A stretch of DNA of 64,000 bases from Roseateles_B flavus. Its GTDB lineage: Bacteria > Pseudomonadota > Gammaproteobacteria > Burkholderiales > Burkholderiaceae_C. The stretch is taken from contig NZ_JBDPZC010000012.1 in the NCBI RefSeq assembly GCF_039872765.1, positions 88,769 to 152,768 of the forward strand, given 5' to 3'. Of the stretch, positions 32,169 through 40,742 are shown piece by piece (positions within the stretch are counted from its first letter, which is position 1; each line of letters starts with the position of its first letter). The notes under the pieces were generated by a model that saw nothing but the letters and a program-made list of their open reading frames with translations, ran no database searches and was not told the origin of the DNA. The position numbers were made by a program, and so were the translations under genes.

Positions 32169-33344
32169 TCAGGGCGGCGTCCGCAGACGCCCCAGCCCTA
32201 TCAGCGTCCCGAAGGCCAGCAGGCCCAGCGCGGTGGTGAGCCAGAGGGCCTGCCCCTGCCAGCGGTCCAGCGCGAGGCCGAACAGCCACGGCGCGAAGGC
32301 CTGGGCGACGCGTGCCGGCAGCATCAACAGACCCTGGCGATGGCCGTAGCCTTGTGCGCCGAAGATCACCAGCGGCAAGGTGCCCTTGGCGATGGTCAGC
32401 ACGCCATTGCCTGCCCCATGCAGGATGCCGAATGCCGCCCCCGCCGGGCCACCGAGGATCAGAAGACCGAGCGCGCCCAGCGGGTGCGCCAGCGTGGCCA
32501 GACGCGCCGACAGCAGCGGATGCACGCGGCGCAGGAATCCAAACTCGAACAGGCGCGCGGCCACCTGCGAGGGACCGATCAGTGCAGCAATGGCCACGGC
32601 ACCCGCCACCCCAATGCCGAAGCCCTGGAGCAAGCGCGGGAAGTGCGCGGCCATGGCGGTGCTGGTGAACCAGGTCGTGGCGAACACCAGGGACAGGGCC
32701 ACTACGGGGCCCAGGCCGGGCTCGGGGGTGGCCCCCAGCTCACCTGAATCGCCCTGGCTCGGGCCGGCCGCATCGTGTGCCGGTTCGGCCCGCGGCAGGC
32801 TCAGGTTCAGGGGCAACCCCGCCAGCACATGCAGCGCGGCCCAGGTCCAGCAGGCCTCGCGCCAGCCCCACTGCGCGCTCAGCCAGGCACTCAGCGGCCA
32901 GCCCACCGTGCTGGCGAAGCCGGCGATGAGGGTGATGCCGGTGATCATCTGGCGGGACTCCAGCCGATGCAGGCGGACCAGCGTCGCGAAGGCGGCCTCG
33001 TACAGCCCGCTGCCCATCGCGAGGCCCATGACCACCCAGGCCAGCAGCAGGCTGGTGAAGCCCGTGCTCGTCGCCATCAGCGCCAGGCCGGCCGCAAAGA
33101 GGCAGCTGGTGGCGGCGAGCACGCGCCGGCCGCCTTGCTGGTCGATCATCCGCCCCGCATGCGGGCCGACCAGTGCCGACACCACCAGGGCCACCGAGAA
33201 GGCCGCGAAGATGTCGGGTGTGGCCAGCCCCAGCGAGCGGGCCATGGGCTGGGCCAGCATCGCCGGGAGATAGTAGGACGAGGCCCAGGCCAGGGTCTGG
33301 GCCAGGCCCAGCGCGATGACCGTCGTGGTGCGGCGCTGGCGCAT
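32169..33344 (-). CDS. MFS transporter in the arsenic locus
   Basis: A 12-segment major facilitator of 391 residues, opening RRTTTVIALGLAQTLAWASS, with the first-loop motif A variant GPHAGRMIDQQGGRR. It starts at ATG 33344, next to the stop of the ArsN2/flavoprotein gene; a GTG at 33359 would overlap that gene. Pairing with an arsenic flavoprotein suggests export of an arsenical or of the product of that enzyme, but MFS sequence alone does not fix the substrate. It is the last gene of the MarR-ArsN2/FMO-MFS unit. Confidence 0.85.
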   Translation of the reverse strand: MRQRRTTTVIALGLAQTLAWASSYYLPAMLAQPMARSLGLATPDIFAAFSVALVVSALVGPHAGRMIDQQGGRRVLAATSCLFAAGLALMATSTGFTSLLLAWVVMGLAMGSGLYEAAFATLVRLHRLESRQMITGITLIAGFASTVGWPLSAWLSAQWGWREACWTWAALHVLAGLPLNLSLPRAEPAHDAAGPSQGDSGELGATPEPGLGPVVALSLVFATTWFTSTAMAAHFPRLLQGFGIGVAGAVAIAALIGPSQVAARLFEFGFLRRVHPLLSARLATLAHPLGALGLLILGGPAGAAFGILHGAGNGVLTIAKGTLPLVIFGAQGYGHRQGLLMLPARVAQAFAPWLFGLALDRWQGQALWLTTALGLLAFGTLIGLGRLRTPP

Positions 33345-33346
33345 GC

Positions 33347-35239
33347 TCAGCCGCAGCACCGGGCGGCAGGCGCTGCCGCTTCCCGGGTGGGCTTGGGGCC
33401 GCAGCAGGACGAGCTTGCGGGGGCCGTGATCGAGAGGGGGGAGGCCCCCCCGGCAAGCGCCTCGGCGGCAGGCCTCGTCTCGGCCGGAGCGCCGCAGCAG
33501 GCGCTGCTGCCGGCATCCGCATCAGCGGCGCCGAGGGAGCACACGCCCGTCTCCGGCAGGTCCAGCTCGACCCGGTCGGCAGCTTCCAGGTCACCCGCCA
33601 GGGCGGCAACGACGGAGCGCGCCTGTTCGAAGCCGGTGGCCATCAGAAAGGTCGGCGCACGGCCATAGCTCTTCACGCCCACGGTGTAGAAGCCCGGCTC
33701 CGGATGCGACAGCTCGCGATGGCCGTGCGGCCGCACGGTGCCGCAGCTGTGCAGGTTCGGGTCGATCAGCGGGCCCAGGGCCTCGGTGGACTCCAGCCAG
33801 GGATCGAGCTTGAGGCGCAGCTCGCTGCCGATGCGCAAGTCGGGGCGCTGGCCGGTGGCGCAGATGATCTCGTCGATGCCGGGCACCTCGATGGGCTGCT
33901 GCTGCGCATCCGTGCCCAGGACGGTCAGCTGGCCCGAGGACTCCCGGCGGACCTCGGTGATGCGCAGGCCGCTGAAGAACTCCATCTCCGCGCTCTCGCG
34001 CAGGCGCTGCAGCGCGCTGCCGAGCTCGCCGCGCGCAGGCAGCGCATCCGCACTGCCACCGCCGAAGACGCGTTGCAGCGAGGGCGAGCGCACCGCCCAC
34101 GCCAGCCGGGTGCCCGGGGCCTGCCGGGCCAGCTCGGCCAGGTACAGCAGGGCGTTGGCCGCCGAGTGCCCGGCGCCCACCACCAGGGTCCGCTTGCCCG
34201 TGTAGCGCAGGCGCTGCGCGCCGAGCACGTCGGGGATGCCATGGAAGATCTGAGACGCCGCTGCCGCCTCGCCGAGCGCCGGCAGGCCATTGGCGCCCAG
34301 GGGATTGGGCGTGCTCCAGGTGCCTGTGGCGTCGATGACGGCGCGGGCGCGCAAGCTCTGCTCGCGCCCGTCCTGCACATAGCGCACGACAAAGGCGGCC
34401 TGGTCTCGCCCGGTGCTCTTGACCTTGTCGTAGCCCTCGCGGCTGAGGGCGGTCACGCGGGCCCCAAGCTTCAAGGCACAGGCCACCGCAGGCAGTGCTG
34501 CGAAAGGCTTCAGGACGCGCTCGACCACCTCGGCCGCAAACGGCAGTTCGGCGTCAGGTGGAGCCATCCAGCCGGTCGGCGCCAGCAGCCGGGCCATGCT
34601 GGCGTCGATGTTGTACTGCCAGGGGGAGAACAGGCGCACATGGCCGTAGTCCTGGAGATGGGTGCCCACCTCACGCCCGGCCTCCAGCACCACGAAGGGC
34701 AGGCCGCGCTCGATCAGCTGGGCTGCCGCGGCCAGGCCCACCGGGCCCGCACCGAGCACGGCGACGGGCAGACCGTCCTGCGCCTTCGGCAGCTCACGCA
34801 GGGTCAGGCTCATGAAGGCGGCGCAGGCCGGGCAGGCGCCCTGGAACTCGGCCGAGGCCTTGAGGGCCGCCGGCGCCTCAGCCAGCGTGCCGCGCTTGAA
34901 GCCGTACTGTGCGAAGTACTCCGGCGCGGTCACGGTCAGCAGGTGGAGCGAGGCGATGTCCCGGGCGCGCGCCTGCTGCAGCAGGGTCTGCAGCATCAGC
35001 CGGCCGATGCCCTTCTTGTGCAGCCCCGGGGCCACGGCCACCGAGCGCAGCAGCGCCACGGCGCCATAGACCTCGGCGCCGGCACAGCCGACGACCCCGC
35101 CGTTCGAGACGGCCAGCACAGAGGTCGCGAGGTGCTCGCGAGCCCCTTCGGTGGGGAGCTTGTTGGCCAGCAGCAGGGCTTCGATGGCGGGCCAGTCGGA
35201 GGCGCCGGCCTGGCGAAGGGAGACTGGGTTCAGCAACAT
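33347..35239 (-). CDS. ArsN2-like GNAT fused to a flavin monooxygenase with Cys-rich tail
   Basis: The 630-residue protein has three parts. Residues 1-150 form a GNAT acetyltransferase like ArsN2 (acetyl-CoA loop GLHKKGIGRLML). Residues 160-560 form a flavin/NADPH monooxygenase like ArsO, with VAVLGAGPVGLAAAAQL for FAD and VVGAGHSAANALLYL for NADPH. The last 70 residues carry SACCGAP, SSCCGPK and a terminal CCG, likely metalloid-binding thiols. Free ArsN2 and ArsO proteins are linked to arsenic resistance; their fusion suggests channelling or co-regulation. ATG 35239 overlaps the MarR gene by ten bases. The substrate (arsenite or an organoarsenical) is inferred. Confidence 0.82.
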   Translation of the reverse strand: MLLNPVSLRQAGASDWPAIEALLLANKLPTEGAREHLATSVLAVSNGGVVGCAGAEVYGAVALLRSVAVAPGLHKKGIGRLMLQTLLQQARARDIASLHLLTVTAPEYFAQYGFKRGTLAEAPAALKASAEFQGACPACAAFMSLTLRELPKAQDGLPVAVLGAGPVGLAAAAQLIERGLPFVVLEAGREVGTHLQDYGHVRLFSPWQYNIDASMARLLAPTGWMAPPDAELPFAAEVVERVLKPFAALPAVACALKLGARVTALSREGYDKVKSTGRDQAAFVVRYVQDGREQSLRARAVIDATGTWSTPNPLGANGLPALGEAAAASQIFHGIPDVLGAQRLRYTGKRTLVVGAGHSAANALLYLAELARQAPGTRLAWAVRSPSLQRVFGGGSADALPARGELGSALQRLRESAEMEFFSGLRITEVRRESSGQLTVLGTDAQQQPIEVPGIDEIICATGQRPDLRIGSELRLKLDPWLESTEALGPLIDPNLHSCGTVRPHGHRELSHPEPGFYTVGVKSYGRAPTFLMATGFEQARSVVAALAGDLEAADRVELDLPETGVCSLGAADADAGSSACCGAPAETRPAAEALAGGASPLSITAPASSSCCGPKPTREAAAPAARCCG

Positions 35240-35745
35240 GATGGTTTGTCCTTGACGTTCTTGACGTCCTTGGCCTCGGGCGGCGGTAGGCAGCACATGG
35301 CCGCCTGGTCTTCCCGCAGGGCCTGAAGCAGCAGCAACAGGGATTGCTCGACGGCAGCGCGCTGGCGCTCGCCCAGGCGGTCCAGCAGCTGGTCCGCGTG
35401 GGCGTCGAGCGTGTGGTTCAGTTCACGGACGGTGCGCACGCCGTCGGCGGTGAGCGTGACGAGCCAGCTCCTTGCGTCGGACGGGTTCGGCTCCTTGGTC
35501 ACCCAGCCACGGGCTGCCATGGCTTCCACCGCGCGCGACACCCAGCTCTTCTCCAGGCTGACCCGCGTGCCCAACTCCGACAGCGGCAAGGGCCCGGAGC
35601 GCGCCAGCTCGGTCAGCAGGTGGCACTGGGTGCTGGTGGTGCGACAGCAGTCCGCGACCACGCGCTGCGCTCGCGTGTAGAGGCGAGCCACTTCGCGCAG
35701 CAGGCTGCCGGGGCTGGATGCGGAGGAGGCGGGTGCTTTGGGCAT
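35230..35745 (-). CDS. MarR-family regulator with cysteine pairs
   Basis: A winged-helix regulator of about 171 residues (start at ATG 35745 or possibly 35793). The DNA-binding part reads LPLSELGTRVSLEKSWVSRAVEAM, followed by the wing segment KEPNPSDARSWLVTLT. The cysteine pattern is unusual for MarR: DCCRTTSTQC near residue 33, MCC near residue 153 and a terminal SCC. This suggests direct binding of arsenite or another thiophilic metalloid. It heads the transcript with the ArsN2/flavoprotein gene and the MFS gene, so it probably represses that unit. Confidence 0.8.
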   Translation of the reverse strand: MPKAPASSASSPGSLLREVARLYTRAQRVVADCCRTTSTQCHLLTELARSGPLPLSELGTRVSLEKSWVSRAVEAMAARGWVTKEPNPSDARSWLVTLTADGVRTVRELNHTLDAHADQLLDRLGERQRAAVEQSLLLLLQALREDQAAMCCLPPPEAKDVKNVKDKPSCC

Positions 35746-35851
35746 GTGGGTGTGCAGGGCAACGACTTGGGCGCACGATAGAAAGCTCCTCATAGGTTGT
35801 CAATAGCAACTATCCGGGCCAAGAGAACGGGGCCGCGGCCCCGTCCGTCAG

Positions 35852-35866
35852 GGGGTCAGGTCTTGC
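35852..35866. repeat. Dispersed motif GGGGTCAGGTCTTGC, copy at aquaporin stop
   Basis: This copy supplies the aquaporin stop codon: on the minus strand it reads GCAAGACCTGACCCC and the TGA at 35856-35858 ends the gene. It is a clear case of the repeat shaping a coding end. Confidence 0.7.
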
Positions 35867-36566
35867 GCGCTGGCCTGGCTTCTTCTTCCTCGCCCTGAGC
35901 TGATGCGCCCCTTGGGGACAGCAGGCGCGCCGCGCCGACGGCCAGGCCGGCGCCCACCAGCTGCGCCAGCACGAAGCCCGGTGCACTGGCCGGAGCGATG
36001 CCGGCGAAGCTGTCGCTGAACATGCGACCGAACACCGCCGCAGGATTGGCAAATGACGTGGAGGCGGTGAACCAGTAGGCCGCGCCGATATAGGCGGCCA
36101 CCAGGGATGAGGCCCGCCCGGCAGGGGCCCGCAGGATCACCAGCAGCAGCCCGAAGGTGGCCACGGCCTCGGCGATCCACTGCCCCACGCCGCCCCTCAG
36201 CTTGCCGGACCACTGCAGGAGGCTCAGGTCGAACATGGCGTGGGCCAGCCACGCGCCTGCCATGGCACCGAGCAACTGGACCAGCACATAGGGTCCCAGT
36301 AGGCCCATGGGCAGCTCGCCGCGCGCGGCCATCACCAGCGAGACCGCCGGATTGAAGTGCGCGCCGCTGAGCGGGCCGAACACCTCGATGAGGACATAGA
36401 GGCCGCCCACGGTGGCCGCCGTATTGGCCAGCAGCGCGAGGGCCACGTTGCCGCCGGCCAAGTGCTCGGCCATGATGCCGGAGCCGATCACCACGGCCAG
36501 CAGCAGCGCCGTGCCCAGGCCTTCGGCCAGCAGCTTCTGAGAGGGGCGTGCAGTCATGACGTGCAT
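35856..36566 (-). CDS. Aquaglyceroporin in arsenic operon (AqpS-like)
   Basis: A MIP-family channel of 236 residues with six membrane segments and both pore loops: the first as SGAHFNPAVSL and the second as TSFANPAAVFGRMFSDSF. In rhizobia an aquaporin next to arsC replaces an arsenite pump: arsenate is reduced inside and arsenite leaves through the channel. The arrangement here is the same, with the start one base after the arsC stop. The C-terminus is acidic and basic (GEEEEARPARKT). Water or glycerol transport cannot be excluded. Confidence 0.88.
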   Translation of the reverse strand: MHVMTARPSQKLLAEGLGTALLLAVVIGSGIMAEHLAGGNVALALLANTAATVGGLYVLIEVFGPLSGAHFNPAVSLVMAARGELPMGLLGPYVLVQLLGAMAGAWLAHAMFDLSLLQWSGKLRGGVGQWIAEAVATFGLLLVILRAPAGRASSLVAAYIGAAYWFTASTSFANPAAVFGRMFSDSFAGIAPASAPGFVLAQLVGAGLAVGAARLLSPRGASAQGEEEEARPARKT

Positions 36567-36567
36567 C

Positions 36568-37071
36568 TCAGCTCTTGGCGATGGCGTTCAGGGCCGCCAG
36601 CAGTTCAGGCTTGCCCAGGGTTTCCAGCGGGAGCTGCAGCAGCTGCACCATGCGATAGCCGATGGCCTGGCGGGTCAGCTCGAAGGCGCGGCGCTTGCCC
36701 TCGTCGCCCCCTTCGGCATAGGAGGGATCGGGGTAGCCCCAATGCACCTTCACCGGCTGGCCCTGGCCGCCGAAGAAGACCGGACACTGTTCCGCTGCCG
36801 CGCTGTCGCAGACGGTGATCACGATGGACAGCGGCGGCGCCTCGGGCGTGGTGAACTCGTCCCAGCTCTTGCTGCGATAGCCGCTGACGTCGACGCCTGC
36901 GTTGCTCAGGGCCTCGAGCGCGAAGGGGTTGAGGCGGCCACTGGGCGCGCTGCCGGCGCTGAAGGCCTTCACGTCCTTGCCCAGCCTGGCGGCGAGATGG
37001 TTCAGCATGCCCTCGGAGAGCACGCTGCGGGCGGAGTTGTGGGTGCAGAGGATGAGGACGTTGGTGGTCAT
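36568..37071 (-). CDS. arsC: Arsenate reductase ArsC, low-molecular-weight phosphatase type
   Basis: ArsC reduces arsenate to arsenite using a thiol relay. The 167-residue protein has the P-loop LCTHNSARS at residues 8-15 (CX5R) with the catalytic cysteine, and later a CDSAAAEQCPVF segment whose cysteines fit the resolving thiols. The size and the middle part (KVHWGYPDPSYAEG) resemble the proteobacterial LMW-PTP-type ArsC. It lies 47 bases after arsR and one base before the aquaporin gene, forming arsR-arsC-aqp. ATG 37071 is the only start consistent with the P-loop position. Confidence 0.93.
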   Translation of the reverse strand: MTTNVLILCTHNSARSVLSEGMLNHLAARLGKDVKAFSAGSAPSGRLNPFALEALSNAGVDVSGYRSKSWDEFTTPEAPPLSIVITVCDSAAAEQCPVFFGGQGQPVKVHWGYPDPSYAEGGDEGKRRAFELTRQAIGYRMVQLLQLPLETLGKPELLAALNAIAKS

Positions 37072-37118
37072 GGGGCGGACTTGGGTGGGTCGCGGGGCTG
37101 CCGGCGCAAAGCGTCCGC

Positions 37119-37442
37119 TCAGCAGGCGCAATGGGTCGTCGAGGCGGGCAGGCAGGCCTCGCCCTGGCAGCAGTTCTCCGTGAGAAAGGCCAGCAGCTCG
37201 TTCATGTGTTCGAAGGCGGCGCGGTACACCACATTGCGGCTGATGCGTTCCTGCGTCACCAGGCCGGCATGGCTCAGCTCCTTCAGATGGAAGGACAGCG
37301 TTGCCGCCGGCACTTCCAGCGCATCCGCGATGGCACCTGGCGTGAGGCCTTGCGGGCCTGCAACGACCAGCAGACGGAACACCTTGAGCCGATGGGCTTG
37401 CGCCAGGGCTGCGAGGGAACGGACGACTTGTTGCTCTTCCAT
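37119..37442 (-). CDS. arsR: Arsenic-responsive repressor ArsR
   Basis: A 107-residue SmtB/ArsR repressor. The DNA-binding helix region reads IADALEVPAATLSFHLKELSHAG; arsenite-binding cysteines lie in the C-terminal part (NCCQGEACLP and THCAC), not in the DNA-reading helix as in the E. coli type. This C-terminal pattern is known for other ArsR subtypes. It is divergent from arsD across a 108-base region holding an A/T-rich palindrome. Autoregulation of both directions is likely. Confidence 0.92.
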   Translation of the reverse strand: MEEQQVVRSLAALAQAHRLKVFRLLVVAGPQGLTPGAIADALEVPAATLSFHLKELSHAGLVTQERISRNVVYRAAFEHMNELLAFLTENCCQGEACLPASTTHCAC

Positions 37443-37450
37443 AGCTTGAT

Positions 37451-37464
37451 AATTCTATAGAATT
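37451..37464. promoter_or_regulatory. Palindromic ArsR operator candidate
   Basis: AATTCTATAGAATT, a perfect 14-bp palindrome, lies nine bases upstream of the arsR start and about 90 upstream of arsD, in a strikingly A/T-rich stretch. Symmetry, position and base content fit an ArsR/SmtB binding site that overlaps the arsR promoter. Confidence 0.6.
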
Positions 37465-37550
37465 GGAAATATTGATGCAAGACAAGGCGCAGGCCCGACC
37501 TCTGCGCGAACCTTGTGCCGGTTCGATGGCAACAAGCTCGGGAGTTCACG

Positions 37551-37910
37551 ATGCCTACCCTCCAGATCTTTGATCCCGCCCTGTGCTGCAGCAGCGGCGT
37601 CTGCGGCCAGGATGTTGACGCCCGCCTGGTCCAGGCGGCGGCCGATGTCGACTGGGCCAAGGGCCAGGGCGCGTCCATTGAACGCTTCAACCTGGCCCAG
37701 CAGCCGCTGGTCTTCGCCCAGAACGAGGCCGTGCGCGCCTTCCTGGAGCGGTCCGGGCAGGACGCCCTGCCGATCACCTTGCTGGACGGCCAGATCGTGC
37801 TCGCGGGGCGCTACCCCAGCCGTCAGCAGCTGGCGCAGTGGGCAGGCTTGACGAGCTCCAGTGAGGGTGCAGGCGCTGCCGGTTGCTGCAGCGGCGGCAA
37901 GTGCTGCTGA
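37551..37910 (+). CDS. arsD: Arsenite metallochaperone ArsD
   Basis: ArsD carries arsenite to the ATPase ArsA. The 119-residue protein has the conserved early thiols ALCCSSGVCG (residues about 8-16) in a thioredoxin-like fold (PITLLDGQIVLAGRYPS) and a C-terminal GCCSGGKCC. ATG 37551 is chosen because it starts MPTLQIFDPA as in known ArsD proteins. ArsA follows after 13 bases. It is divergent from arsR and likely controlled by it. Confidence 0.93.
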   Translation: MPTLQIFDPALCCSSGVCGQDVDARLVQAAADVDWAKGQGASIERFNLAQQPLVFAQNEAVRAFLERSGQDALPITLLDGQIVLAGRYPSRQQLAQWAGLTSSSEGAGAAGCCSGGKCC

Positions 37911-37923
37911 CCAGGGAGGCTCC

Positions 37924-39687
37924 ATGAAATTCATTGAGCACCTGCCCCGCTTCGCGTTCTTCACCGGCAAAGGGGGCGTCGGCAAGACCTCCCTCGCCTG
38001 CGCCACGGCCGTCAAGCTGGCTGAGGCCGGCCAGCGGGTGCTGCTGGTCAGCACCGATCCGGCCTCCAACGTCGGCCAGGTGTTTGGCATCCGCATCGGC
38101 AACCAGATCACCGCGGTGCCCGAGGTGGCAAAGCTCTGGGCCATGGAGATCGACCCGCAGGCCGCCGCCCAGGGCTACCGGGACCGCATCGTCGGGCCGG
38201 TGCGAGGCGTGCTGCCGGCGGATGTCGTCAAGGGCATCGAGGAGCAGCTGTCCGGGGCCTGCACCACGGAGATCGCCGCCTTCGACGAGTTCACGGGCCT
38301 GCTCACGGATGAGTCGCTGGTCCAGCGTTTCGACCATGTCCTCTTCGACACGGCGCCGACGGGGCACACCATCCGCCTGCTCCAGCTGCCGGGCGCCTGG
38401 AACAGCTTCCTCGAGACCGGCAAGGGCGATGCGTCCTGCCTCGGACCCCTGGCTGGCCTGGAGAAGCAGCGCGCGCAGTACAAGGCGGCCGTGGATGCCC
38501 TGGCCGACCCGGCTCGCACGCGCCTGATCCTCGTGGCCCGCGCCCAGGCCTCGACCTTGCGCGAGGTCGCGCGCACCCACGAAGAGCTGGCCCGCATCGG
38601 TCTGACACGGCAGCATCTGGTCATCAACGGTGTCATGCCTGCTGCCGAAGGCGCGAACGATCCCTTGGCCGCCGCCGTGGTGCGGCGCGAGCAAGCCGCC
38701 CTCGCCGCCATGCCCGAAGTCCTTGGCGGGCTGCCCGTGGACCAGGTTCCATTGAAGGCCTTCGATCTGGTCGGTCTGGATGCGCTGCGCCAGTTCCTTG
38801 ATGCGCCGCGGCCTCAGGAGCGGGCCGCCGATGCCGCGCCCGGCGAGCCTCTTGCTGCTCCAACGCTGGCCCAGCTGGTGGACGAGCTGGCGGCGCCGGG
38901 GCATGGGCTCATCATGGTGATGGGCAAGGGTGGCGTCGGCAAGACGACGCTGGCAGCGGCCGTTGCCGTTGAGCTCGCGCGACGAGGCTTGCCGGTGCAC
39001 CTCACCACCTCGGACCCGGCCGCCCACCTGGCAGAGACGCTGGCGGGCCAGATGGAGCACCTGACCGTCAGCCGCATAGACCCTCGCGTGGAAACCCAGC
39101 GCTACCGCGACCAGGTCCTGGCGACCAAGGGCAAGAATCTGGACGCCCAGGGCCGCGCCCTGCTGGAAGAAGACCTGCGCTCGCCCTGCACCGAGGAGAT
39201 CGCCGTCTTCCAGGCCTTCTCGCGCATCATCCGCGAGGCCGGCCGCAAGTTCGTCGTGATGGACACGGCCCCCACGGGGCATACCCTGCTGCTGCTGGAT
39301 GCCACCGGGGCCTATCACCGGGAGATCGCCCGGCAGATGTCAGGCTCGGGTGTGCACTTCACGACGCCGATGATGCAGTTGCAGGACGAGGCGCGCACCA
39401 AGGTCCTGATCGCGACCCTGGCCGAGAACACGCCCGTGCAGGAGGCCGCCCTGTTGCAGGAGGACCTGCGCCGGGCTGGCATCGAGCCCTGGGCCTGGGT
39501 GGTCAACAACAGCGTGGCGGTGACGCCGACCCAATCGCCGTTGCTGCGTGCCCGGGCGGCCCGGGAGCGGCCCTTCATCGACGCGGTGGCGCAGCGCCAC
39601 GCAAGGCGCCATGCCGTGGTGCCACTGATGGCGGAGGAGCCGGTCGGGGTGGTGCGGCTGCTGGCGCTGGCAGGCGGGCCGCGCTAG
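37924..39687 (+). CDS. arsA: Arsenite-stimulated ATPase ArsA
   Basis: ArsA is the two-domain ATPase that normally energises the ArsB pump. The 587 residues form two homologous halves, each with a P-loop (FFTGKGGVGKTSLA near residue 10; VMGKGGVGKTTLAAA near residue 335) and the family signature DTAPTGHT (in both halves). Metal-site cysteines appear in GACTTEIAAF and SPCTEEIAVF. All elements for activity are present, but no arsB or acr3 partner lies in this window. It ends convergent to the glutamine amidotransferase gene. Confidence 0.95.
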   Translation: MKFIEHLPRFAFFTGKGGVGKTSLACATAVKLAEAGQRVLLVSTDPASNVGQVFGIRIGNQITAVPEVAKLWAMEIDPQAAAQGYRDRIVGPVRGVLPADVVKGIEEQLSGACTTEIAAFDEFTGLLTDESLVQRFDHVLFDTAPTGHTIRLLQLPGAWNSFLETGKGDASCLGPLAGLEKQRAQYKAAVDALADPARTRLILVARAQASTLREVARTHEELARIGLTRQHLVINGVMPAAEGANDPLAAAVVRREQAALAAMPEVLGGLPVDQVPLKAFDLVGLDALRQFLDAPRPQERAADAAPGEPLAAPTLAQLVDELAAPGHGLIMVMGKGGVGKTTLAAAVAVELARRGLPVHLTTSDPAAHLAETLAGQMEHLTVSRIDPRVETQRYRDQVLATKGKNLDAQGRALLEEDLRSPCTEEIAVFQAFSRIIREAGRKFVVMDTAPTGHTLLLLDATGAYHREIARQMSGSGVHFTTPMMQLQDEARTKVLIATLAENTPVQEAALLQEDLRRAGIEPWAWVVNNSVAVTPTQSPLLRARAARERPFIDAVAQRHARRHAVVPLMAEEPVGVVRLLALAGGPR

Positions 39688-39866
39688 GACTGCCGCGGCC
39701 CCGGGGGGCATTTCCCGCTGCAGCAGGGGCAGTTCGGTCCAGAACGCGATGGACAGGGGCCTGTGGATGGAGAGCGTCCCGACTTGGACTCGCATTCGGA
39801 CTCGGACAGGGGCGCTGCAGGGACCGATGGCATGGCAAGACCGGTCCCTACTGTGGCACGGCCGGA

Positions 39867-40601
39867 TCACGCGCCAGCACCGGCAGGTACTCGCCGCCGG
39901 GGCGGTCCCTGCAACTGCCAGGCCCATTGGTGATACACCGCTCTTGCCATGCGCTGCAGCTGCATCGTGCGCGCCGGCAGGTCGCGCAGCATGTCCCCCC
40001 AGCGTTGCACCGCCGGGCCGCGCAAGCCCTCGACCTCCGCTCGGCCCGCCTCGCACCAACGACGCAGGCCCGCTTCGCTGGCCTCAAGATGGCACTGGAA
40101 CCCCAGATGCGGGCCCAGCGCGAAGGCCTTGTTGAGGCAGTGCGCGCCGAAGAGCAGCCGCCTGGCGCCGCGCGGGATCTCGAAGGTGTCATAGTGCCAG
40201 TTGAACACCTGCAGCTCCTGCGCCCCGCAGAACAGGCGCCGGCCCTCCGGCGTGACCCAGACGCGCGACCAGCCGACGTTGGGCCAGGCGTTGCGACTCA
40301 CCTGCGCACCGGCCACAAGGGCCAGCTGCTGCGCGCCGAAGCAGTGAGCCAGCACGGGCACCTCGTGCGCCAGCGCCTGCTGCAGCAGCACGCGTTCCGC
40401 CCCGATCCAGGACAGCTTGTCATGGACGCTGTGGTCGCTGCCCAGCACGGCGACACCTGCGAAGTCGCGCAGCTCACCCGGGATCCGGTCTCCCTGGTCC
40501 GGGCGCAGCACCAAGGTCTCCAGGCCCTCGTCGCCGAGGCATTGCTGAAGGAAGTCGGGGCCCTGCAGGTCTTCGTGCTGCAGGATGAGGATCGGTCTCA
40601 T
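39867..40601 (-). CDS. Class I glutamine amidotransferase-like protein
   Basis: A 244-residue stand-alone GATase-1 domain. The nucleophile elbow is AHCFGAQQLAL with cysteine near residue 95, and the His/Glu pair appears as FQCHLEASEAG. Members resemble the C-terminal half of GMP synthase and include enzymes acting on gamma-glutamyl bonds; the substrate here is unknown. ATG 40601 gives RPILILQHEDLQGPDF, typical of the family. It lies between arsA (convergent) and kdpE (same strand) and has upstream a 22-bp element also found before the kdp operon. Confidence 0.85.
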   Translation of the reverse strand: MRPILILQHEDLQGPDFLQQCLGDEGLETLVLRPDQGDRIPGELRDFAGVAVLGSDHSVHDKLSWIGAERVLLQQALAHEVPVLAHCFGAQQLALVAGAQVSRNAWPNVGWSRVWVTPEGRRLFCGAQELQVFNWHYDTFEIPRGARRLLFGAHCLNKAFALGPHLGFQCHLEASEAGLRRWCEAGRAEVEGLRGPAVQRWGDMLRDLPARTMQLQRMARAVYHQWAWQLQGPPRRRVPAGAGA

Positions 40602-40689
40602 GGAAGCGGCCCGGGCCTGGCGCGGGCGGTGTTGCGATGAGGAGCAATCTACCGAGCGCTCCCTCAAGGCCTTGCAGAGACTGAGCCTC

Positions 40690-40711
40690 CCGGCATCAAG
40701 ATGTTGTCAAC
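40690..40711. promoter_or_regulatory. Copy 1 of a kdp-associated 22-bp element
   Basis: This element, containing CCGG, then ATCAAGATG, then TTGTCAA, matches the sequence at 50895-50916 at 18 of 22 positions and in the same orientation. It lies 89 bases upstream of the amidotransferase start. A 13-bp direct repeat (GTCAACGCTGGGG at 40706 and 40722) overlaps it. On the minus strand it includes TTGACA, a good -35 hexamer. Confidence 0.45.
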
Positions 40712-40742
40712 GCTGGGGGCCGTCAACGCTGGGGTCTGACGC

